Assembly: GCF_000733755.1 (NCBI RefSeq)
Contig: NZ_JPOF01000003.1
Span: 1,280,501 to 1,344,500, forward strand
DNA: 64,000 nucleotides
Reading direction: 5' to 3'
From: Lachnoclostridium phytofermentans
GTDB taxonomy: Bacteria > Bacillota > Clostridia > Lachnospirales > Lachnospiraceae
A program made the position numbers and the translations under genes. Below are positions 8,226 through 17,772 of the stretch, one piece after another. Each line of letters starts with the position of its first letter. The first letter of the stretch is position 1. The notes beneath the pieces were generated by a model. The model searched no databases, was not told the DNA's origin, and saw only the letters and a list, made by a program, of their open reading frames with translations.

Positions 8226-8318
8226 TAGTTTGGTTTATTATACAACTACAAAAATGTATTGTCATGAGTTAATTTTTTTCTCTAGTTATAAATACGTAAC
8301 GCTTCAAGTATCTTAATA

Positions 8319-8359
8319 TAAAAAATGAGAACTAAGACTTAATCTTAATTCCCATTTTT
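8319..8359 (-). terminator. Intrinsic terminator of the DEAD-box helicase gene
   Basis: On the minus strand a 16-bp stem (8359-8344 with 8336-8321) pairs fully when two G-U pairs are allowed; on the plus strand the same positions mismatch, showing the direction. It ends in TTTTT and lies about 105 nt after the helicase stop. Confidence 0.8.
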
Positions 8360-8463
8360 CTTTGTCTCTTTTAACAAACTCATTCATACCTAGTTGATAT
8401 TATTTTAGTCCATATAATCTGGTATAGTTTATAATACATAACTGTGTATTTCTAAATTGTAAT

Positions 8464-10047
8464 CTATTTATGATTCGCTGGCTCTATATTAATGGATTTT
8501 CCTTTAATCTTAGATTCCTTCATAACCTGAATAACATCAGCTGCATATTCTCTTGGCACTTCAACAAAGGTATACTTATCATACATATCGATGCTGCCAA
8601 TCAGTTTTCCAGGCATTCCAGTTTCACCTGCAATCGCACCAAGAATATCGCCAGGTCTAATGTTCTGCTTTTTACCAAGATTGATAAACAAACGAACCAT
8701 TCCTTGTTCCGCTCCAGTATCACCAAAGTCTGGAGTTACCTGTTCTTCCGCTTGATTTTCATTTCCCATAGACATCTTTAAAAAAGCAGCAGCAACATCA
8801 AGGGCTGTATAATCGGATTCATTAACTTTTGTTTCAATTAAAGAAATCATCTTTGTTAGATCTTCAGATTCCATGATCTCATTGATACGGTCTAAGATTT
8901 TTTCAGCCTTCACTGCGGTTACATCATTCACAGATGGAATAGGCATAATTTTAATCTTTGTTTTGCAATAACGCTGGATATCACGTAATTTATATACTTC
9001 TTTTCCAACTACTAACGTAAATGCACGTCCTGTTCTTCCTGCTCTACCAGTACGTCCGATACGATGTACATAGTACTCTTCATCCTGTGGTACGTCATAA
9101 TTAAATACTGCTTCCACATCATCTACGTCAATTCCTCTTGCGGCTACATCTGTAGCAACTAAGATTTCTGCTTTGCCATTACGGAAGGAATTCATGACAC
9201 GGTCTCTTTGTTGCTGCTTTAAGTCACCATGAAGTCCTTCTGCAAAAAATCCACGACCAGTTAATGAAGTAACTAATTCATCTACTTGACGCTTAGTATT
9301 ACAGAATACTAAGCAACGCTTTGGAGAATACATATCCAGTAATCTAGATAGAACATCAACCTTATTCTTAGGTCTTACTTCGTAGTAGTACTGTTCAATC
9401 TTTGGAACTGTTAATTCCTTCTTTACTACCTTTACTAAAGCTGCATTCTTTTGATAAGTTCTGGCAATCTCCATAATTGGCTGAGGCATAGTTGCAGAAA
9501 ATAATAATGTCTGACGTTCCTCTGGCATTTCCTTTAAGATAGTTTCAATATCTTCACGGAAGCCCATGTTTAACATCTCATCCGCCTCATCTAAAGCAAT
9601 CATAGAAACCTTATCAAACTTTACTGTTTTTCTTCTCATATGGTCCATAACACGGCCTGGAGTACCAATTACAATCTGAACTCCTGCCTTTAATGCACGA
9701 ATCTGTCTTGCGATGTCCTGACCTCCATAAATAGGAATCGCCTTTATTCCATGCATAAACTTAGAAAATTTATGCATCTCATCCGATACCTGAATTGCAA
9801 GCTCTCTTGTTGGGCAAAGTACCACTGCCTGTAATCCTTTTACCTTTGGATCTACCTTTTGTAAAATTGGTATCGAAAACGCAGCCGTCTTACCAGTCCC
9901 TGTCTGAGCTTGGCCTACAATATCTCTTCCTTCTAGTACAATCGGTATCGCTTGAGCCTGAATCGGTGTCATCTCTTCATAGCCAAGCTCCTCGATTGCT
10001 CTAAGAATCGGAGCTTGTAACTCCATTTCATTAAATCTAATTGTCAT
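8464..10047 (-). CDS. DEAD-box ATP-dependent RNA helicase with DbpA-type RNA-binding domain
   Basis: A 527-residue DEAD-box helicase. The RecA core carries the Q motif, AQTGTGKT (motif I), PTRELA, DEAD, SAT and the C-terminal HRIGRTGRAGRTG. Residues of roughly 450-525 form a DbpA/CsdA-like RNA-recognition domain (MVRLFINLGKKQNIRPGDI then GAIAGETG). This architecture is that of DeaD/CsdA and Bacillus DbpA-like proteins, which unwind structured RNA in ribosome assembly and cold adaptation. ATG at 10047 follows AGAAAGGAAG. A promoter 260 nt upstream gives a long structured leader, suggesting post-transcriptional control. Confidence 0.95.
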   Translation of the reverse strand: MTIRFNEMELQAPILRAIEELGYEEMTPIQAQAIPIVLEGRDIVGQAQTGTGKTAAFSIPILQKVDPKVKGLQAVVLCPTRELAIQVSDEMHKFSKFMHGIKAIPIYGGQDIARQIRALKAGVQIVIGTPGRVMDHMRRKTVKFDKVSMIALDEADEMLNMGFREDIETILKEMPEERQTLLFSATMPQPIMEIARTYQKNAALVKVVKKELTVPKIEQYYYEVRPKNKVDVLSRLLDMYSPKRCLVFCNTKRQVDELVTSLTGRGFFAEGLHGDLKQQQRDRVMNSFRNGKAEILVATDVAARGIDVDDVEAVFNYDVPQDEEYYVHRIGRTGRAGRTGRAFTLVVGKEVYKLRDIQRYCKTKIKIMPIPSVNDVTAVKAEKILDRINEIMESEDLTKMISLIETKVNESDYTALDVAAAFLKMSMGNENQAEEQVTPDFGDTGAEQGMVRLFINLGKKQNIRPGDILGAIAGETGMPGKLIGSIDMYDKYTFVEVPREYAADVIQVMKESKIKGKSINIEPANHK

Positions 10048-10310
10048 TCTTTACTTCCTTTCTAAAACGCATAGAAAGCACCATGCGCCTATCCACAATG
10101 TTATATCGGAAATTTCTACGCAGCATGGTTGGCACCGCGTTTCAGAAACATTTAGTGTATCTCCACTTCTTTCTATTTAAACCCGATGTATACGCACAAA
10201 AAGTGCTGTAAAATTACCATGATCAACTCAATTACCCATTGATACAGGGTGAATCTTACAACACTCCCTTTTCATTTAGTGTAAATGTCTATTCCGATAA
10301 TACTTCGGCT
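10048..10310 (-). promoter_or_regulatory. Long structured 5' leader of the helicase gene
   Basis: About 260 nt of untranslated leader. Close to the start codon (10060-10145) there are several mutually exclusive complementary segments: AAACGC with GCGTTT, CCATGC with GCATGG, and GCGTAGAAA with TTTCTATGC. One alternative structure ends right at the Shine-Dalgarno region. Long folded leaders are common on cold-induced helicase mRNAs; the regulatory role here is inference. Confidence 0.45.
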
Positions 10311-10313
10311 TGT

Positions 10314-10342
10314 AGTATATCATTAAATGCTTATGGCGTCAA
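10314..10342 (-). promoter_or_regulatory. Promoter of the helicase gene
   Basis: On the minus strand TTGACG (10342-10337), 17-nt spacer, TATACT (10319-10314). Good sigma-A match. Confidence 0.65.
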
Positions 10343-10558
10343 GGCGTTTTCCAGAAAGAAAAAATCTACTATAATAGGCAATTTGAGCTATTTTAGGTAT
10401 TTCAGAGACTTTTACTTCCAGTATTTCACTGAAAAAATAACAATAAAACTCCTTCTATTGCATTATATTGGCTCGGTGATTTGATGATTGCAGTCATGTT
10501 GGTACCTTCTTAAAGCTCGAATCTAATACCCCTACTTCCCGAATAAGGAGTTTATTAC
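10343..10558. other. Region between clpB end and the helicase promoter
   Basis: About 215 bp with no gene. AAACTCCTT near 10446-10454 is complementary to AAGGAGTTT at 10545-10553, and on the minus strand the distal arm precedes TTTTATTGTTATTTTTT. This could be a long-loop terminator for clpB but is weak. Confidence 0.35.
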
Positions 10559-13144
10559 TTATCTCTTAACCTTCGCAGTGAGCTTATCACCTTCTGCCTC
10601 AATTATGATAGTATCTCCTTCTTTTACTTGATCACCTAAGATTAGTCTAGCACTTAATGTCTCAACGTTCTTCTGAAGGTACCTTTTCAGAGGTCTTGCA
10701 CCATAAACCGGATCATACGCTTGTTCAATTACTAACTGTTTTGCGACATCGGTTAATTCTACACGGATACTACGGTCTTCAAGTCGTTTATTTAAGTTGG
10801 TAATTAATAAATCAACAATGCTACGAATGTCTTCCTTATTTAATGGCTTGAATAGGATAATCTCATCCAAACGATTTAAAAACTCTGGTCTAAAATGAGC
10901 ACGTAAATCTTCCATCACTAGGCTCTCTGCCTGAGTACTAATATCTCCTGCTTCATCGATGCCCTCTAATAAATAAGAGGAGCCAATATTAGAAGTCATA
11001 ATTAAAATCGTATTCTTAAAGTCTACCGTACGGCCCGTGGAATCCGTAATACGACCATCATCAAGTACCTGCAATAAGATATTAAACACATCCGGATGAG
11101 CCTTCTCAATTTCATCAAATAACACAACAGAATAAGGCTTTCTACGAACAGCTTCCGTAAGCTGTCCACCTTCATCGTATCCTACATATCCTGGAGGTGC
11201 TCCAATTAATCTGCTGACAGAATATTTCTCCATATACTCACTCATATCGATACGAACTATATTTTGTTCATTATCAAATAAAGATTCTGCAAGTGCTTTG
11301 GCAAGTTCTGTTTTACCGACACCAGTTGGTCCAAGGAATAAGAAGGAGCCTATTGGTTTACTTGGATCTTTAATACCAGCCTTAGAGCGAAGGAGAGCAT
11401 CTGCGACACGTCTTACACCATCCTCTTGCCCTATCACTCTCCTATGAAGCTCCTCGTCAAGATGGAGTGTTTTATTTCGTTCGCTTTCCGTTAACTTTGC
11501 TACCGGAATTCCTGTCCAACGAGAAACGATACGTGCAATTTCTTCCTCACTCACACTTTCATGAACCAAGGTGTGAGCTTCTTGTTTCACTTTCTCTTCC
11601 TCTAGTTCAAGTTGCCTACGAAGAATTGGTAAACGTCCATATTTTAATTCCGCTGCTTTATTTAGATCATAGTTTAACTCTGCATTTTGTATTTCATTAT
11701 TTATGGCTTCCAATTCTTCTCGAAGCTTTTGAACTTTTTCTACCGCAGCCTTCTCATTATCCCATTTTGCCTTTTGTACATTAAATTCTTCACGAAGCTC
11801 TGCTAACTCTTTTTGTAAACTTGCTAAACGCTCTTTACTTAATCGATCATCCTCTTTCTTTAGCGCTGCTTCTTCGATTTCCATCTGCATAATACGACGC
11901 GAGATATCATCAAGCTCGGTAGGCATCGAATCAAGCTCTGTCTTTATTAATGCACAAGCTTCATCCACTAAATCGATTGCTTTATCCGGAAGAAAACGAT
12001 CTGAGATATATCGGTTACTTAAAACTGCTGCACTCACTAAGGCGGCATCTGTAATTTTTACCCCATGGAACACTTCATAACGTTCTTTCAGACCACGTAA
12101 AATAGAAATAGTATCTTCAACCGTTGGCTCATCCACCATGACTGGCTGGAATCTTCTCTCTAGGGCTGCATCCTTTTCAATATACATACGATATTCATTT
12201 AAAGTTGTAGCACCGATACAATGGAGTTCCCCACGAGCTAACATCGGTTTTAACATGTTGCCTGCATCCATGGCTCCATCCGTCTTACCTGCACCGACAA
12301 TTGTATGGAGCTCATCAATAAATAGGATAATTTGACCATCGCTATTCTTCACATCATCAAGAACTGCTTTTAAACGCTCTTCAAACTCTCCACGGTACTT
12401 TGCACCTGCTACCAGGGCACCCATGTCAAGAGCAAATAAACGCTTGTCCTTTAACCCTTCTGGCACATCACCACGTACAATACGCTGCGCTAATCCTTCT
12501 ACTACAGCAGTTTTACCAACCCCTGGTTCACCAATTAGCACTGGATTATTCTTTGTCTTACGGGATAATATACGAACTACATTACGGATTTCACTATCAC
12601 GACCAATGACTGGATCTAGCTTTTGGTTCTTTGCACGCTCTACTAAATCAACCCCATATTTCTCCAGTGTATCATAGGTTGCTTCCGGATTATCGCTTCG
12701 AACCTGTTGGTTACCACGAACAGAAGCAAGCGCAGTTAAAAATCGGTCTTTATTAATATTAAAATCTTTTAATAGTTGTGCAATCTCCTTGTTTGGATAC
12801 TTTAACATACTAAGGAACAGATGCTCCACAGAAACATACTGATCTCCCATTGCTGAAGCTTCATTCTCTGCGTAAATTAATACCTTGTTTAAGTCATTAC
12901 TGATATAGACATCCCCACCAGTAACCTTCGGACGTTTGTTTAATAATCCCTGTAGCTGAGCAAGAAACACTTCTGTGTTAATGTCCATCTTTTGAAATAA
13001 TTTTGGCAACAAGCCTTCCTTATCGTTTAACAGACAGTACAAAAAGTGTTCTTCGTCAATCTGCTGATGTCCATACTCATAAGCCAGTTTTTCACAGTCT
13101 TGCACTGCTTTTAATGATTTTTGAGTAAACTTACTAATATTCAT
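10559..13144 (-). CDS. clpB: ClpB disaggregase (Hsp100)
   Basis: An 861-residue Hsp100 chaperone that solubilises aggregated protein with DnaK. Order: double Clp N-domain (about 1-145), first AAA+ domain with GEPGVGKT, a long coiled-coil middle domain (about 400-525), second AAA+ domain with GPTGVGKT and the GYVGYDEGG pore loop. The frame can be extended 4 codons to a TTG at 13156, but that TTG is part of the Shine-Dalgarno TTGGAGG, so ATG at 13144 is the better start. Monocistronic with a 240-nt leader; no perfect CIRCE or CtsR site was seen. Confidence 0.97.
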   Translation of the reverse strand: MNISKFTQKSLKAVQDCEKLAYEYGHQQIDEEHFLYCLLNDKEGLLPKLFQKMDINTEVFLAQLQGLLNKRPKVTGGDVYISNDLNKVLIYAENEASAMGDQYVSVEHLFLSMLKYPNKEIAQLLKDFNINKDRFLTALASVRGNQQVRSDNPEATYDTLEKYGVDLVERAKNQKLDPVIGRDSEIRNVVRILSRKTKNNPVLIGEPGVGKTAVVEGLAQRIVRGDVPEGLKDKRLFALDMGALVAGAKYRGEFEERLKAVLDDVKNSDGQIILFIDELHTIVGAGKTDGAMDAGNMLKPMLARGELHCIGATTLNEYRMYIEKDAALERRFQPVMVDEPTVEDTISILRGLKERYEVFHGVKITDAALVSAAVLSNRYISDRFLPDKAIDLVDEACALIKTELDSMPTELDDISRRIMQMEIEEAALKKEDDRLSKERLASLQKELAELREEFNVQKAKWDNEKAAVEKVQKLREELEAINNEIQNAELNYDLNKAAELKYGRLPILRRQLELEEEKVKQEAHTLVHESVSEEEIARIVSRWTGIPVAKLTESERNKTLHLDEELHRRVIGQEDGVRRVADALLRSKAGIKDPSKPIGSFLFLGPTGVGKTELAKALAESLFDNEQNIVRIDMSEYMEKYSVSRLIGAPPGYVGYDEGGQLTEAVRRKPYSVVLFDEIEKAHPDVFNILLQVLDDGRITDSTGRTVDFKNTILIMTSNIGSSYLLEGIDEAGDISTQAESLVMEDLRAHFRPEFLNRLDEIILFKPLNKEDIRSIVDLLITNLNKRLEDRSIRVELTDVAKQLVIEQAYDPVYGARPLKRYLQKNVETLSARLILGDQVKEGDTIIIEAEGDKLTAKVKR

Positions 13145-13391
13145 ACTAACCTCCAATCTGTGTACTTTCGCACACTTATGAAATAAAAGGAAACCAAATT
13201 TCTTTGAGTGTATAATCCTACTTTAAAGATTGTGATTCTAAAAAATAGTAGGAACTACCGACTTCGGAAATTGGCTTTTTAACATGATCTGTTTGCTAAT
13301 TGCTGTTTGCTCCTTGCTCCTTGCTCTTTATTGCTTCTTGATTCTTGTTTCTTTTGTCTGATATTATTTCAAATTTATTTGTTCTATTACA

Positions 13392-13419
13392 ACTATAACA
13401 CATGTAATTAAGTTGTCAA
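13392..13419 (-). promoter_or_regulatory. Promoter of clpB
   Basis: On the minus strand TTGACA (13419-13414), 16-nt spacer, TATAGT (13397-13392). The leader behind it (13385-13145) contains repeated AGCAA/GGAGCAA units at 13288-13330. Confidence 0.65.
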
Positions 13420-13439
13420 GTTTTTTTTTACTTTTTATA

Positions 13440-13764
13440 CTTATTTTAATGAACTTGTCATTTTACATTAAAGTATTAAAAATTAACATTAAATTTATTG
13501 TTACAATAACTCTGAATTATTCATGCTGAAGTAGTCAGCATCATTTAGCACCTCATTACCACTGTATTAAATTATTTAGCTGAATTACTTAAGCTATTGA
13601 TAGATTTAATTTTACTGAATCAAATATTTTTCACTCAGTGATAAACTTTTTCATAACCAAATGATTCACCACCTGACTCAAGCAAAAGTTGGATAGTATT
13701 TGTACCAGATAATTGAACCAAGAAAAAGCACGTTTCGCAAACTTTTCCCTATCTGAAATAAAAA
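13440..13764. other. AT-rich intergenic region upstream of clpB
   Basis: About 325 bp between the clpB promoter and the terminator of the lipoprotein hydrolase gene. No open frame with a ribosome-binding site and no clear RNA structure was seen. Confidence 0.5.
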
Positions 13765-13828
13765 GGTATCGTAAAACTCATATCAAAAAAGCGTTTATTA
13801 CACCCTTTTTTCATAGTTTCACAATACC
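13765..13828 (-). terminator. Composite terminator of the lipoprotein hydrolase gene
   Basis: An outer stem GGTATTGTGAAACT / AGTTTTACGATACC (13828-13815 with 13778-13765) encloses an inner stem AAAAAAGGGT / ACGCTTTTTT. Together this is a 64-nt hairpin 25 nt after the stop codon on the minus strand. Confidence 0.75.
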
Positions 13829-13853
13829 TGTCTTATTTATTCGTTCCCTAAAA

Positions 13854-15293
13854 TTAATGTTTCTTTATCCACTCTGCAATAGCTAAAATCACATTCTCGT
13901 CAACTTTGCTTTTTGCACTATAATCGCTAATGTCTCGTACTCCTGTTGTTGGCATAAACAAATGATTTAAGCCTTCATAGAATAGGAATGTTGCATTGTC
14001 TTTCTCTATAAGAAGATCTTTCCACATCTTAAAATCTACTTCAGGATACACTTGAAAATCCGCTTCTCCCTGCATAAATAACATAGGGAGGTTTAGATTT
14101 ACAACTATTTTCGGAGTATCTATTTCATTCAAACTCTTCCAGTAGTATCCGTTTGCTCCGAGCAATGGTTCCTCTAGATTTTCCTCTGTAAGATTTTTAA
14201 TTTGTTCATTTTGAGCCTTTATCGTATCTAGATATAGCGTTTTCTCTGTCTCGCTCACTGCACCATTCTCTGCTGCCTCGGTAGCTTGGTCAAGTATAAT
14301 ATCCTCTAATCTTCTTGGACTACCTGCTAAAGAAATAAATCCTGCAATTTCCGGATTATCCTCCGCTATCTTAGGACATAACATGCCACCTAAGCTATGT
14401 CCAAGTACAAATACCTTTTCCGTATTTACATTCGATAAACTCTTAGCATATTGAATAGCATAAGTAACATCCTCTAATACCTCGTCTGAAATTGTCATCG
14501 TATCAGTGACTTGATCCATGTATTGATAAAATCTTTTATTATAACGGATAGAAGCAATGCCCTCACTCGCTAGACCTCTTGCTATATCACGGAATGGCTT
14601 ATTGCTTGTTCCACCAATCGTCTCATCCATATCACTTTGACCTGAACCATGTACTAAGATTACAACTGGAGGATTTTTTATACCCTTTGGCATGGTTAAT
14701 ATACCATCCAAAGGAAATTCTCCCTCGCCGATGGTAATATCGATTTCCTCCATCTTTTCCTCATCGTATTCTTCCTCAATTGGTTGATAAGAAAACCAAA
14801 TTTTCTCTAACTTACAGTCTTTATTATATACATAAGATATCTTTAGACCATTTTCTGTATATTCCACTAAGCTATCTACAGAGATGTATTCTCCCGTAGT
14901 TGTCGCTTTCACAGAAGTAACAGCTACCAACTCACCTATCCGTTCAATCGTACTTTCCCAAGCCTTCTCTAAGTCTGATAATGCAAACTGTTCTTTTAGC
15001 GTATCATTAATATATGAATAGACCTCTTCAAAATTCTCTGTTAATAAATCTTGTGTCAATTTTGCTGAAAGTTCCGACATACCATTTTCGCTAAACTCAA
15101 CAGATTCTATGATACCTGGGGTTGGTGTCATAGTTTCTTTTGGTACCTCAGTAACCACAGCCTCTGTTATCGTTGGTGTCACGGTCAGCTCCCCATCATT
15201 GATCGCCTGGTCTGTTTGATTAACTTTCCCTTTACACGAAACCATACTTACAATGAATAGACAGCTGACTACTCCCAGTAATACCCTTTTCAT
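13854..15293 (-). CDS. Lipoprotein alpha/beta hydrolase with DUF3887 domain
   Basis: A 479-residue secreted lipoprotein. The signal peptide ends in lipobox MVSC (Cys20) and is followed by a Thr/Pro/Glu-rich linker to about residue 65. Residues about 70-170 match the DUF3887 pattern seen in front of clostridial hydrolases. The C-terminal half is an alpha/beta hydrolase with an oxyanion HGSGQSD motif and nucleophile GHSLGG, a late Asp (GEADFQVYP) and a His (GLNHLF). Substrate unknown; probably an esterase or peptidase acting outside the membrane. ATG at 15293 follows GGAGGTTAGA. Confidence 0.9.
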   Translation of the reverse strand: MKRVLLGVVSCLFIVSMVSCKGKVNQTDQAINDGELTVTPTITEAVVTEVPKETMTPTPGIIESVEFSENGMSELSAKLTQDLLTENFEEVYSYINDTLKEQFALSDLEKAWESTIERIGELVAVTSVKATTTGEYISVDSLVEYTENGLKISYVYNKDCKLEKIWFSYQPIEEEYDEEKMEEIDITIGEGEFPLDGILTMPKGIKNPPVVILVHGSGQSDMDETIGGTSNKPFRDIARGLASEGIASIRYNKRFYQYMDQVTDTMTISDEVLEDVTYAIQYAKSLSNVNTEKVFVLGHSLGGMLCPKIAEDNPEIAGFISLAGSPRRLEDIILDQATEAAENGAVSETEKTLYLDTIKAQNEQIKNLTEENLEEPLLGANGYYWKSLNEIDTPKIVVNLNLPMLFMQGEADFQVYPEVDFKMWKDLLIEKDNATFLFYEGLNHLFMPTTGVRDISDYSAKSKVDENVILAIAEWIKKH

Positions 15294-15528
15294 TCTAACC
15301 TCCTTGACCTATCTGTTTTATCATCTTATGAATCAGATAGGGTTTGCATACACGGTTGAAAATCCTAATTCTTCAACCTTTTATCCTGCGATGACTTTTT
15401 CGCAGATCCTCCCGTTTCATGCATCATATTCACAGTTTACACAATTTTCTTTCCTTTACACAGGAAAGTGCCACAAAATCTTTCTTTCTTATTGAAATCA
15501 TTTGTAGCACCATCATTCCTACTATTTA

Positions 15529-15537
15529 ATTATACCA
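15529..15537 (-). promoter_or_regulatory. Extended -10 promoter of the lipoprotein hydrolase
   Basis: On the minus strand TGGTATAAT (15537-15529) is an extended -10 element. No good -35 is present. It lies at the very end of hflC, leaving a leader of about 230 nt. Confidence 0.4.
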
Positions 15538-15539
15538 CC

Positions 15540-16445
15540 TTAATCAATAGAATTAAATATCTGAGCTAACGGAGAATCAGAATTTAAGATTAAAGTTTTG
15601 TTGTTCCCATTTAAAGAAGCTTTTGCAGCATCCAGAGAGCGGACGAAGGAATAAAAATCACTTCTCGACTCATCGGAGTAAGCACCTGCAAGAATTTTCA
15701 TATACTCCGCCTCACCTGCTGCTATTGTTTTTTCAGCCTCTGCTTTCGCAGCAGAAATTTTAATTGCTATCTCATTGTCCGTCTGGGTACGGATCTTTTT
15801 TGCTTCCGACTCACCTTCTGCCGTATAAGAAGCTGCTATATTATTACGCTCTGAAATCATTCTCTCATAAACTGCTGTTTTGTTATCGCTTGGTAAATCC
15901 AAGTGTTTCGTTTCAACACTAATTATTTTAATACCATACTGATCCATTACATCACCAATGTTCTCCATGATTGCGGAACTTAACGCTCCATCACGGCCAG
16001 AGATAACATCAGTCTGTGACATTCTACTAATTACATTTTTAATAGAGTTATAAACGGTCGTATTAATACGGCTCTCTGCATTCGCTATTTGTGAGTTTAA
16101 GCTCTTTACAAAAAGAAGAGGATCTTCAATCTTCCAAAGAACATAGCTGTCTGCAACCATTGTCTTTTTATCTTTTGTGATTACATCAGAAGTCGCCAAA
16201 TCATATAGCATTGTTTTGTTTGGCAGCTTGGATGTTTCTTCAATAAAAGGTATTTTAAAACTAAGTCCTGGTTCCGTAATAATACGCTCTACTTTTCCAA
16301 ACTGGCGAACTAAGGTATACTCATCCTTCTCTGTGACAACTATGGATGTCACCAAAACAAATAGCCCAAGGACAGCAATTATTATAATAAATCCAAGAGC
16401 AAACTTCGGTGCTCTTCTTTGTTTGATATGTTCCACATCACCCAT
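15540..16445 (-). CDS. hflC: HflC, SPFH-domain protease modulator
   Basis: A 301-residue SPFH/band-7 protein with one N-terminal membrane segment (about residues 16-38), the SPFH domain (GLSFKIPFIEE, about 60-200) and an Ala/Glu-rich coiled coil (about 200-260). HflC partners HflK to form a large membrane ring that restrains FtsH in E. coli. It starts 2 nt after hflK, so the two are coupled. FtsH is not in this window. Confidence 0.93.
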   Translation of the reverse strand: MGDVEHIKQRRAPKFALGFIIIIAVLGLFVLVTSIVVTEKDEYTLVRQFGKVERIITEPGLSFKIPFIEETSKLPNKTMLYDLATSDVITKDKKTMVADSYVLWKIEDPLLFVKSLNSQIANAESRINTTVYNSIKNVISRMSQTDVISGRDGALSSAIMENIGDVMDQYGIKIISVETKHLDLPSDNKTAVYERMISERNNIAASYTAEGESEAKKIRTQTDNEIAIKISAAKAEAEKTIAAGEAEYMKILAGAYSDESRSDFYSFVRSLDAAKASLNGNNKTLILNSDSPLAQIFNSID

Positions 16446-16447
16446 AC

Positions 16448-17383
16448 TTACTGCTCCTCCCCTACAAATGATTCTATTGGTAACATTTTTTGAACTCCAC
16501 CTTCGGAGTTATCGATGATAACTTTTAAGTCTGGTAAGATGTCCTCCATTGCTTCATAGAACATTCTTTGCTTTGTTATCATAGGATACTTTTTATATTC
16601 CTGATACATTGCATTAAATCTGGCTACCTGTCCTTCTGCCTCATTGATACGGGCTTGCTTTGTTGCATCTGCCTCTTTTGTTATCTGATCAATCTGTGCC
16701 TCAGCAGCAGGAAGCTCTTCACTACGATACTTATTTGCATTATTGATTGCTGTTTCTTTTCCTTGTTTTGCAGTTTCTACTGCCTTAAATGCCTCCATAA
16801 CTTCTACGGTAGGTGGTTCTGCATCCTGGATTGTAATGTTTACTAAAGATATACCTAAGTCCTGTTCTTCCAACTTCTCCATTAACATATCACGAATTAC
16901 CGTTTGAAGTTCATTCTTACCAGTAGTTATTACACTATCTACTTCATAACTTCCTACCTGAGAACGGATACAGCTTTGAGCTAAATTCTTTAAGATATTC
17001 ATTGGCTCATCCGAAGCATATAAGTATTTTACCGGGTCCGTTACTTTATACTCTACAAAGAAATCTACAAGTACAAAATTATAATCCACTGTAATCATTA
17101 AAGACTCTTCATCAATGGATTCACCGGTTGTAGGGTCATAACCAATTGCAAACCCCTTAATTGTAGTATCCACCATCTGTACTTTCTGTATCAATGGGAT
17201 TTTAAAATGTAACCCTGGTTCGCTTACTGTTTTGGGAATACCAAAGGTGGTAACAACCGCCTGTTCCTGTTCATTGATTGTGTATGCGGACATACCCGCT
17301 AGAACTGCGATTACTACAATAACGATAGCAAGCGTTGCGATTCTCGAACCCTTCTTTATTGCATATTTTTGTTTCTCATCCAT
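16448..17383 (-). CDS. hflK: HflK, SPFH-domain protease modulator
   Basis: A 311-residue SPFH/band-7 protein with an N-terminal membrane segment (about residues 14-36), EPGLHFKIPLIQKV at the start of the SPFH domain, and a long EAQ-rich coiled coil. First gene of an hflK-hflC pair. ATG at 17383 follows AAAGGGGAAGG. It is transcribed divergently from the GGDEF/EAL gene. Confidence 0.92.
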   Translation of the reverse strand: MDEKQKYAIKKGSRIATLAIVIVVIAVLAGMSAYTINEQEQAVVTTFGIPKTVSEPGLHFKIPLIQKVQMVDTTIKGFAIGYDPTTGESIDEESLMITVDYNFVLVDFFVEYKVTDPVKYLYASDEPMNILKNLAQSCIRSQVGSYEVDSVITTGKNELQTVIRDMLMEKLEEQDLGISLVNITIQDAEPPTVEVMEAFKAVETAKQGKETAINNANKYRSEELPAAEAQIDQITKEADATKQARINEAEGQVARFNAMYQEYKKYPMITKQRMFYEAMEDILPDLKVIIDNSEGGVQKMLPIESFVGEEQ

Positions 17384-17551
17384 CTTATTTACCTTCCCCT
17401 TTCTTTTAAAGGAATTTATTGTAGTTCTATCTTACCTATTCACCCTTAGAAAAGCAAGAAAATCCATATTAGAGTTTTATTAAAATATGTTAAATTTTAA
17501 TAGTTTTATAAATAAAACTTACCTATTCCTCCTTTATCATCCCAAATCTAG

Positions 17552-17579
17552 GTAATATAGCATATTGATTCATTGTCAA
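17552..17579 (-). promoter_or_regulatory. Promoter of hflKC
   Basis: On the minus strand TTGACA (17579-17574), 16-nt spacer, TATTAC (17557-17552). Confidence 0.5.
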
Positions 17580-17716
17580 AATTTATCAATAATATTCTTA
17601 ATTACATAGTATTACGACGTAATCTATTCAATATGATACGAATATCAACAAAAATAGTCGTACCTATCTATCAAATTGACATTTTTATAGTTATTGTGAC
17701 ATATAATATTAAATTA

Positions 17717-17745
17717 TTTACATTTTTTCTAAAAATAGGTATAAT
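17717..17745 (+). promoter_or_regulatory. Promoter of the GGDEF/EAL gene
   Basis: TTTACA (17717-17722), 17-nt spacer, TATAAT (17740-17745), followed by a very short leader with GGAGG at 17762-17766 and the TTG start at 17773. Confidence 0.65.
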
Positions 17746-17772
17746 AGTAGTAGAAAATCTTGGAGGTGCCCC

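Noticed and set aside
10239-10484. 81-residue plus-strand gene between helicase and clpB
   Set aside because: It lies antisense to the helicase promoter and leader and has no ribosome-binding site.
11467-12677. Several plus-strand frames inside clpB
   Set aside because: Shadow frames opposite a conserved gene; no start signals or protein family.
13500-13600. CIRCE element upstream of clpB (TTAGCACCTC near 13544)
   Set aside because: The left half resembles TTAGCACTC but the 9-nt-spaced inverted half GAGTGCTAA is missing.
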